In this document: piece after piece, positions 58,901 through 64,000 of the stretch
Position numbering within the stretch: the stretch's first letter is position 1
Layout of the letters: every line of letters starts with the position of its first letter
NCBI GenBank assembly: GCA_950022655.1
Contig: OX465583.1
Span: 15,151,298-15,215,297, forward strand
Direction: 5' to 3'
DNA from: Alentia gelatinosa
Lineage: Eukaryota > Annelida > Polychaeta > Phyllodocida > Polynoidae
DNA length: 64,000 bases
Notes under the pieces: generated by a model
Seen by the model: only the letters and a program-made list of their open reading frames with translations
The model's database searches: none
Told to the model about the DNA's origin: nothing
Position numbers and translations under genes: made by a program

Positions 58901-61900
58901 AGAACCTAGCCTGTTGCAGAAGGCAAGAACGACCGCGGTAAACTGAGCAGCCGTAAATGGCTCCGCCAGTCTTAAGAGAAACATGGGCCGCGTGGGGGCG
59001 ACCGTTATATAAGACCTCCATGCCCTGACGGGGCACAAAGCCTGATCCTCGCAGGGGTCTAAAGTGATGACGGCCGGAGGACAGCCGGGTCCGATGTTTT
59101 TGGCCGAGCGGACTGTGAGAAGTAAGCGGCCGTCTTGTATAACCGCGTCGGTGCGCAGGAGCGCATGTGACGTCTGGCGCCTCCCCGGGGCCGAAGCGAA
59201 GATGTTTGAAGCGTGGAGGACAGAGAAGAAAGCGACGAGCGCCACGGCCCTGACGAGAACCCCGGTCGTGAGTGAGCCCGCCTGGCTGGCGATCGACACT
59301 AGCATATCCAATGTAATCGGAGGGGCGCGGCGGAAGAAGTGAGCAGACCTCCATGGTCTGAGATCCAAGCGCGGGCCCCGGAGATGGCGTTCCTTACGGC
59401 CCCGGGTGAAGACAGGGAGTCGGCCAGATGTTGAATGTACAAACACGCCTCCAGGACCGTGGGGCGGACGTGATCTGCGGCGTGCCTGAGGGCGAAGCGG
59501 ATGTAATGCCGCGCTTGAACCTCCTGTGTGTAGAGGGGGCCGCATCGTTGGAGGCTCTCATCCTGGCGTGGAGGTCGAGTGGAGTGCCTGGAATTACAAA
59601 TTGACACTGAACATCTCTGCGGTAGCAGGTAAATCGACGTGACTTGGCATGGAAAAGCAGGGGGGAAACCCCCCCCCCCCGGAAGCACATCGGTGTCTCT
59701 GAGGGCGGCGTCGAGCCCGACTTGCCGCGCGCATGCGGCAACCTGGCCGTTCTTGATGACCCCTGAGGCGAGGGGGGCGGGGACGCCTGCATGGGAGGCG
59801 TGGCCCCGGATGGCGTAGCCCGGGGGGCGTGAGGGGCGAGGAAATGAAGCGTTACCACCAAGGCGTAAGCATGCCGTTACTGGTTGTCCGAGGGGACATC
59901 GCAGTTGTTGGTACTCCAATCTCACCTGATGGCCGCTCCGCCCAGATAAACCGCCGCCCCTCCCACGGCCATATCGATGTGGAGAACAAGTGCGGAACCA
60001 GGCGATGTCCGCGTGCATTTCCCGGCCTACGGAGATGACTGTGGCTCCCTGAGCCGCCCACAAGGCCGCGAAGAGCCGCGCCATAAACCGACGGGCGTAG
60101 CGGACGCAGTGACCGACGTGGACGAGGCGGATCAGAAGCGACTGGAGCTGATGACGAGTTGCGTGCAAGCGCCCCCCCCCCCCCCACTTGCGGCACACCT
60201 CCAGGACCTCCGCGAGCTTGCCAGGCGGAATGGAGACAGTGGATGCGTCGATGTCCAGCACAAACCCCAACCAGGTGAGGCGGCGCGTGGGGGGCTGGCA
60301 CTTCTCGGAAGCCAGTTGTAGGCCCAGATGGTCTGCCAACCACAAGAAATGATCGTAGGCTTCCTGAGCGGCTCCCCTCCCCCCGGCAACACCAACGAAA
60401 TCGTCCAGGTAAGCGAGGCAATGCCGCAAACGGGAGCGCATCATGTAGACAACCCCATTGGATGTGCACTGGCAAGCTATGGAGGAGGTGCGGCAACCAA
60501 ACGGGGGGCACGCTCCACGTAGAAAGACCCCCCTACTCGGAAGCACAGTAGGGGGGCGTCGATGGGGTCGATCCATAGCTGGCGATACGCCCTGGAGAGA
60601 TCTGCGGACCTCCTCGATCAAATCCCTGACACCAGGTAGAGTATAGGTGGCTGGAGAACCCAGATGATAGCCGGGGGTTATTGCGTCGTTGACCACTTGA
60701 CCAGGTGGGAAGGAGAGATCCAGTATCACTCGAACCCCCTCCCCCCCTTTTTAGGGCGGGTGAGGAGAGGAGAAACCTGAGTCCACTGACCGAAAGGCAG
60801 GTGAGTAAGGGGGCTCGTCAAACCACTGAGACTGACCTTCCGCTACCCGTATGAAAATCTCTTCGCTCCAGTGGCGAACGGCCACAAATTCATAATCGAG
60901 ACAATCCTCAACAACTTCCCTGAGGTGAGACAATATGTGAGGTTTGATGGCAGGGGGCACTGCGGCATCGTCTACGATGCGAAGAATCCCCCAGATATGT
61001 TCTTGTAAAAAAAACGGTCCCCAAATTCATGTGATCCTTACGGCTTGGCAATAAAACATAGTGACAAGGAATTATGAATTTACCGCGGTTGGGCCGTAGG
61101 ACATGGGCCGTAGATTGTAGTAACTGTCGAACCTGATCATTGATGCCTTGATCAAGATATGCGCGGACGCCTAGGCTGGGAGCGCCCCTGGGTATCCAGG
61201 GGTGAGACAATATGGAAGCTGTAAATCCGTCGTTTTGAACCGTTGGAGCAGCACTAACCGTGGTCGAAGGCCGGTGAAAATTAAATCCCTGCATCGAGGG
61301 GCCCGTAGGTGTCGAAGGTGTAACTTGTGGCACTGACATCGTAGTATCCACTGTAGGCCTAGGGGACGAGGCTGCCGCCTTGGGCCTACAGACCACTGCC
61401 TGTGTGACGGCCATTACCGCAGATTTTATAGCTCACAACTCGCAGCTAAGATCCTCGATCTTCTTATCCATCTTGACCATCTTATTCTCTCCTGCCGATG
61501 TTTTCTTGCATATCTTCTGAGTCTTGGCCGGGTTTTTTTTGTTTGGCGGCATTTTCAGATGTCGGAGATACATAAAAACGAGACTTAGGCGGCAAAGTAA
61601 CAGGATAACGTAAAATGATCAAACAATTCTTTGAAGAGCGTCCGGCGTGACGTCACTAACGGCCGCGATACGCTAGATGGTGCTGTGTCCGGTAAGCGCG
61701 GCATGTCTCTGGGAAGCGCCAGATGGCGCCAGTCTGTTCTCCTCGCATGTCCATTATACCTCCGCAAGTCGGTCACAATGCACCCTCACCGATAAATTGA
61801 TACTGACATACAAGCAGTGGCACCACCGACAGACATTCAGGGTAACTCAAAGAATATCCCCTATTTTCGGCGGCCAATGGAAACGAGGCTATACTGTCGG

Positions 61901-64000
61901 TGGCACCCTCACCGATAAATTGATACTGACATACAAGCAGTGGCACCACCGACAGACATTCAGGGTAACTCAAAGAATATCCCCTATTTTCGGCGGCCAA
62001 TGGAAACGAGGCTATACTGTCGGTGGCACCACTTGCAGACTTTTAGAGTACCTAAAAAAATCTCCTATGGAAACGAGGTTAGAAGTTTGGGAATGCTTAG
62101 GCAAGATCAGTGAATGGAAACATGGACATCGATTATTTTAGCGAAATAATGTTAGTCCCTGCTGGCTTTGTTGTAAAAGGGATTAAATCGATGAGCAAAG
62201 GGTCAAAACTCGGTGAGATCTAGCTTAATTAGTTTTGATTCTAGTTTGGACACGTTTGCAAGGTGAATGTGATTGTGGAATAATCTTGTTAGCGTTTTGG
62301 TAATACCTTTGTCACGACACAAGTCCAATCTAAGTTAAGATATGATTCATTAAGTACAATAAAGTTCAGCTAAATTCTGAGGTGATTGGCTTACCGGAGG
62401 TTATGGTGTGTTATTGGGCTCCGCAGTGTGACCCCCCGCCCTTCATACACTGTCCCACTCTGTATTACACACCACGCTACACAATACACTCACTGCACCT
62501 TCACTGCTCCCTCAGCATACACCACTAAAGTATTGTTAAACATATCAACAATATTCAAATACTAATGTAATAAGTCAAAAGAAATCTGGAATATTGCAAA
62601 GACTTGGCTATCCAAATTGTAGGTATCGAATTAGACGAGAAACGAAGCCTTCTTGGTAATACATCTGGAGATCAAAATAAACTAGAAATGTACGACTGGA
62701 GCATCACTCTTTGATACCAACTGACGACAAAATAACACATGAGCTAGGCAGAACTTAAACCACACGATTTTAAAAGATAGGTAACCTTCTTTCTATCTTT
62801 TAAAGGCATATCCTGCAATATACAGTGGCGCCACCTGGTAATTTTGAGATATTGCAAATTATCAATCAAAACTGGTTCCTTGTGATTCATTTTAATTTTA
62901 GAAGAATAAATTTAGTTTGTAGGAAATAATAAGATAAAACGTGGCATAAAAGTACATCCGTCACATACCACCTTCACGACCACATAGAGAGGATCGGAGT
63001 GGGGGTGCCTGTGTGGCTCCTCCCTTCAAGTCCTGTGAGATCGTTTCTGATTGGTGGACCGCCAGTGTGGTTTTCTAGTCGGTCAGTGATTGGTCCGATT
63101 TTTCCCGCGTTTGTGGGTTATGACCCGAATGCGTTTGATTGACAGTGTGGGCTCCCTACAGTCTTGTGCAGGTTGGGGTGTTGATGGTGGAATCCGAATC
63201 CGGTGTTTTTCGATTTTCCTGAGGATTTGGCTGTCAAACCTTCACACGTGCTTTGTTGCGTAGTTTATAGGAAAGTTCTACATAAAATCAGACAGGCTGA
63301 TTAAGGTAAAAATGATTTATTTGCGATAAAGATACATCGAGATAGGGGGCAGTTGGGTTGGATGTTTGCTACGTTTTGTCTTATTTGATAAGACTTCATC
63401 AGGCAAGAATAAATGTAACTTTTCGTACAGTTCATCCAATTTTAATAGGTAAAATAGGCCAATTTACATTTACTTGATGTACATAATAAAAGTACTGAAA
63501 AATATGTTTTTCTTCAATTCTTTCAAAAACAAGGATGACAGGTCTATAATCTTTTTAAAACCTAAATAGGTACTACTATATATATACTATATTCTGTGAA
63601 AGTCTGAGGAAAATGACATGGCTTTTACTATGTAAAAAACAACTGTTTAGAATCTCTATATATATTCTAATATAAAATGATCATGATATTTATCTATAAA
63701 TCAAAATCTAGCACAGTGACCCCCGAGTTTTAATTCAGATATATGCTCTACAATACTTAGAGATCATCGTATTCAAATGACATGGGTCTTAATATTCACG
63801 CCAAATTGTCCGATATGCCTTTAAGGAGTTTTTAGGTGTTGACGTACATTTCTAGGACTGAGCGTGGAGATTTACATCCAGCAGGAGGATTACGTTAAGG
63901 AGCTGACGGAGATGGCCGGCATCAAGGTGGTCATCCACAACCAGGGCGTGCACGCCTTCCCTGCAGACAGAGGCATCTACATGGCGCCTACCACCTACAA
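49228..64000 (+). CDS. DEG/ENaC-family cation channel, 5' part, six exons
   Basis: A sodium/cation channel subunit of the degenerin, epithelial Na channel and acid/peptide-gated channel family, acting in the plasma membrane as a trimer. Six exons (49247-49475, 50956-51088, 52362-52431, 56119-56267, 57719-57852, 63856 onward) join with matching phases 1, 2, 0, 2, 1 and give 286 residues. Visible parts: cytosolic N-terminus with the gating motif region (WAENTSWGGVPYI, residues 44-56), first membrane helix (about 62-85), QFPAVTLCNVN (about 109-119), DCIFNGVKC, LGNCFTFNSG and GLSVEIYIQQEDY. The second membrane helix and selectivity filter lie beyond the edge. The HG motif usual before the first helix is GG here. 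I cannot assign it to ENaC, ASIC or FMRFamide-gated types. An additional phase-0 exon between exons 3 and 4 cannot be excluded. Confidence 0.92.
49476..50955 (+). other. DEG/ENaC intron 1
   Basis: Begins gtgagt and ends tggtttcag. Contains a small palindrome at 49490-49565 (cccctgcttaaggg...ccccttaagcgggg) and a (TA)n tract at 49868-49910. No other gene. Confidence 0.8.
50956..51088 (+). CDS. DEG/ENaC exon 2
   Basis: Acceptor gtggtttcag|GAATC. Encodes GITSYQVWQVFDRFFQYPVN, then the conserved FPAVTLCN start of the extracellular domain. It must end at 51088 (ATGAG|gcgagt) for exon 3 to stay open, so this intron has a GC donor. Reading on leads to a stop at 51132. Confidence 0.88.
51089..52361 (+). 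other. DEG/ENaC intron 2 (GC-AG)
   Basis: Donor gcgagt, acceptor tatatttacag. Open frames inside (51205-51390, 51807-52088) show no similarity I recognise. Confidence 0.7.
52362..52431 (+). CDS. DEG/ENaC exon 3
   Basis: A 70-bp exon between tatatttacag and gtaggt. It is open only in phase 2, which is exactly the phase left by exon 2 with the GC donor. It encodes ASGFAEIPPEYYPLFETFFG and the following NST (a possible N-glycosylation site). Too short to recognise alone; support is splice sites plus phase. Confidence 0.7.
54063..54323 (+). mobile_element. 265-bp dispersed repeat with internal hairpin, copy 2
   Basis: Collinear with 25260-25522 at roughly 85-90 per cent by eye. The hairpin arms (ttttgttggctccataattt and its complement around 54140) are almost perfect. 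Confidence 0.85.
54973..55344. mobile_element. 372-bp TIR element
   Basis: Perfect 14-bp TIRs ccactagttacgat (54973-54986 and 55331-55344), plus inner inverted motifs such as aattccaacatgttggaatt (55130-55149) and gtcggagc/gctccgac-type words. Non-coding; its two overlapping minus-strand frames are artefacts. Confidence 0.7.
55565..56112 (+). repeat. pyrimidine-rich minisatellite (CTGACCTCC)n next to exon 4
   Basis: Units of 9-14 bases such as ctgacctccctgacc, with higher-order blocks of about 120-130 bases (cttcctcctgacctcattga near 55661, 55810 and 55976). It runs to within a few bases of the exon 4 acceptor (AG at 56117-56118). Confidence 0.9.
56119..56267 (+). CDS. DEG/ENaC exon 4
   Basis: Acceptor cctcgtacag|TCGTCC, donor AACAG|gtgagc. 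Phase 0 in, phase 2 out. Encodes SSNTERQRVQELFQQVYNTM, then DDMIIDCIFNGVKCNN, matching the conserved ILxCxFNGxxC region of the family's extracellular domain. Confidence 0.9.
56268..57718 (+). other. DEG/ENaC intron 4
   Basis: Donor gtgagc, acceptor gtatattttcag. Contains a short 'ctgccctgagctgcc' tandem stretch (56580-56760) and a recombinase fragment (57261-57600). Confidence 0.8.
57261..57600 (+). pseudogene. tyrosine recombinase N-terminal domain fragment
   Basis: The frame contains LLFFKDIASSGFSYGSINMA, then RAYFSSC, and after a one-base shift near 57520 RFMKGLINSDHQ. This pattern (a helical domain with SxxSINxARSxLSS, then ..RFMKG) is the SAM-like DNA-binding half of YR-type recombinases from Crypton or DIRS elements. 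No catalytic domain follows. It is on the same strand as the channel gene but shares no splice logic with it. Confidence 0.6.
57719..57852 (+). CDS. DEG/ENaC exon 5
   Basis: Acceptor gtatattttcag|TGACTT, donor AACTACG|gtacgt. Phase 2 in, phase 1 out. Encodes DFVPWNDAVLGNCFTFNSGY, then TYRTGPNYG, the signature GNCxTFNSG segment of the extracellular domain. Confidence 0.95.
58176..58561 (+). repeat. diverged tandem duplication, period about 230-245 bp
   Basis: Shared blocks: cgtttccattggc.gac (58179, 58408), 'ggttaa.agaaac.aga' (58257, 58490) and 'tgtaacaa.gcca' (58315, 58549). Related words occur near 36890 and 37250. Confidence 0.6.
58791..59545 (-). pseudogene. tyrosine recombinase of the minus-strand DIRS-type element, truncated
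   Basis: The N-terminal and central part is in one frame (about 59545-58892: LVRAVALVAFFSVLHASNIF, LLLTVRSAKNIGP, CPVRAWRSY). The box I Arg (normally LRASN) is His here. The end is in another frame with the HxxR motif TPHSFRRG (about 58875). The G run after it shifts the frame, and the protein enters the terminal repeat before the box with the nucleophile Tyr, which is absent. Not functional. Confidence 0.75.
59560..60740 (-). pseudogene. reverse transcriptase-RNase H of the minus-strand DIRS-type element
   Basis: The frame from 60729 reads ILDLSFPPGQVVNDAITPGY and YTLPGVRDLIEEV. A shift near 60600 blurs the next palm motif. Then come CPPFGCRTSSIACQ and CLAYLDDFVGVAGG, with the catalytic YLDD intact (about 60412), and LTWLGFVLDIDASTVSIPPG. 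A C run near 60175 and a shift near 59990 break the RNase H. The YLDD box is better preserved here than in the plus-strand element. Confidence 0.8.
60751..61552 (-). pseudogene. gag-like region of the minus-strand DIRS-type element
   Basis: Starts at about 61552 (MPPNKKNPAKTQK, Lys-rich). A TGA interrupts near 61436, then the frame from 61414 reads Ser/Thr/Pro-rich and includes SILSHPWIPRGAPSLGV. After a frameshift near 61010, VRHWSEEIFIRVAEG appears (about 60870), the segment conserved with the plus-strand element. The zinc-knuckle part is missing, so gag is internally shortened. Confidence 0.55.
61781..62026 (+). repeat. 123-bp tandem duplication
   Basis: Copies 61781-61903 and 61904-62026 begin caccctcaccgataaattga and appear identical. 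The period is divisible by three, which keeps chance frames open on both strands. A partial third copy (tggcaccacttgcagac) follows. Confidence 0.95.
63856..64000 (+). CDS. DEG/ENaC exon 6 (partial at right edge)
   Basis: Acceptor catttctag|GACTG, phase 1 in. Encodes GLSVEIYIQQEDYVKELTEM, then AGIKVVIHNQG and the GIYMAPTTY segment, corresponding to the conserved GLxxxxxIQxxEY...AGxxVxIHxQ...FP.. region of the family. The exon runs off the window. Confidence 0.95.

Larger units (their letters stand above)
58782..61640 (-). mobile_element. DIRS/Ngaro-type retrotransposon with 31-bp terminal direct repeats
   Basis: A 31-bp sequence starting gtaaaatgatcaaac occurs at 58782-58812 and, with one mismatch, at 61610-61640, in the same orientation, and no target duplication lies outside. 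The coding order on the minus strand is gag-like, RT-RNase H, then recombinase. Short terminal direct repeats and lack of target duplication fit YR elements (the Ngaro/PAT type has split direct repeats). The copy is broken by frameshifts and internal loss. Confidence 0.75.
57853..63855 (+). other. DEG/ENaC intron 5 (6 kb)
   Basis: Donor gtacgt, acceptor catttctag. Contains a 230-245-bp tandem duplication, a DIRS-type element on the minus strand, and a 123-bp tandem duplication. From 62500 on it is AT-rich, apart from a CpG-richer patch at 62980-63190 with two ATTGG (CCAAT-type) boxes and no detectable exon. Confidence 0.85.

Noticed and set aside
62980..63190. Promoter of a second gene inside intron 5
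   Set aside because: Two CCAAT-type boxes and higher CpG content only; no start codon with a following exon could be found.

Overview
This window is animal nuclear DNA, most likely from a marine invertebrate (an invertebrate deuterostome or a lophotrochozoan; I cannot name the species). The evidence: one gene is split into short phase-compatible exons by introns of 1.3 to 6 kb and encodes a DEG/ENaC channel, a family restricted to animals; there is an internal (CCCTAA)n array of the metazoan telomere type; several tyrosine-recombinase (DIRS/Ngaro-type) retrotransposons are present; and most of the sequence is AT-rich, gene-poor and full of repeats. No bacterial-style operon, rRNA, tRNA or CRISPR array was recognised.

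Layout. 1-12.9 kb: minisatellites, an interstitial telomeric array, a degraded tyrosine-recombinase fragment on the minus strand (about 7.7-8.6 kb) and palindromic or TIR elements. 12.95-14.5 kb: an 18-bp minisatellite. 15.0-15.2 kb: the 3' end of a non-LTR retrotransposon. 15.94-19.05 kb: the most striking gene, a 1034-residue protein read from a single coding exon, with an LRAT/NlpC-P60-like N-terminal domain that has lost its catalytic Cys, thirteen 28-residue Lys-rich repeats, a glycine-zipper hydrophobic segment and a C-terminal NADAR domain. 20.7-21.3 kb: a TIR element with a perfect 9-bp target duplication. 22.9-24.7 kb: a truncated DIRS-type element on the minus strand. 26.4-29.9 kb: a longer plus-strand DIRS-type element (gag, RT-RNase H, tyrosine recombinase), broken by frameshifts. 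30-49 kb: no host gene recognised; instead dispersed repeats, a non-LTR RT fragment at 35.3 kb and a cluster of TIR elements rich in GCGA/TCGC motifs (39.6-49.0 kb), one inserted inside another.

49.2 kb to the right edge: the 5' part of a DEG/ENaC-family cation channel gene. Six exons join in frame across five introns (286 codons visible; the pore and second membrane segment lie beyond the edge). Its introns hold a pyrimidine-rich minisatellite ending at the exon 4 acceptor, MITE-like elements, a recombinase fragment and a third DIRS-type element with short terminal direct repeats (58.8-61.6 kb, minus strand).

Only two host protein genes can be supported, and nothing links them functionally. 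The LRAT-like/NADAR protein is the best candidate for an undescribed system: NADAR domains act in ADP-ribose and NAD-related chemistry, and here one is joined to an apparently inactive acyltransferase-like fold, an expandable helical spacer and a possible membrane-inserting module.
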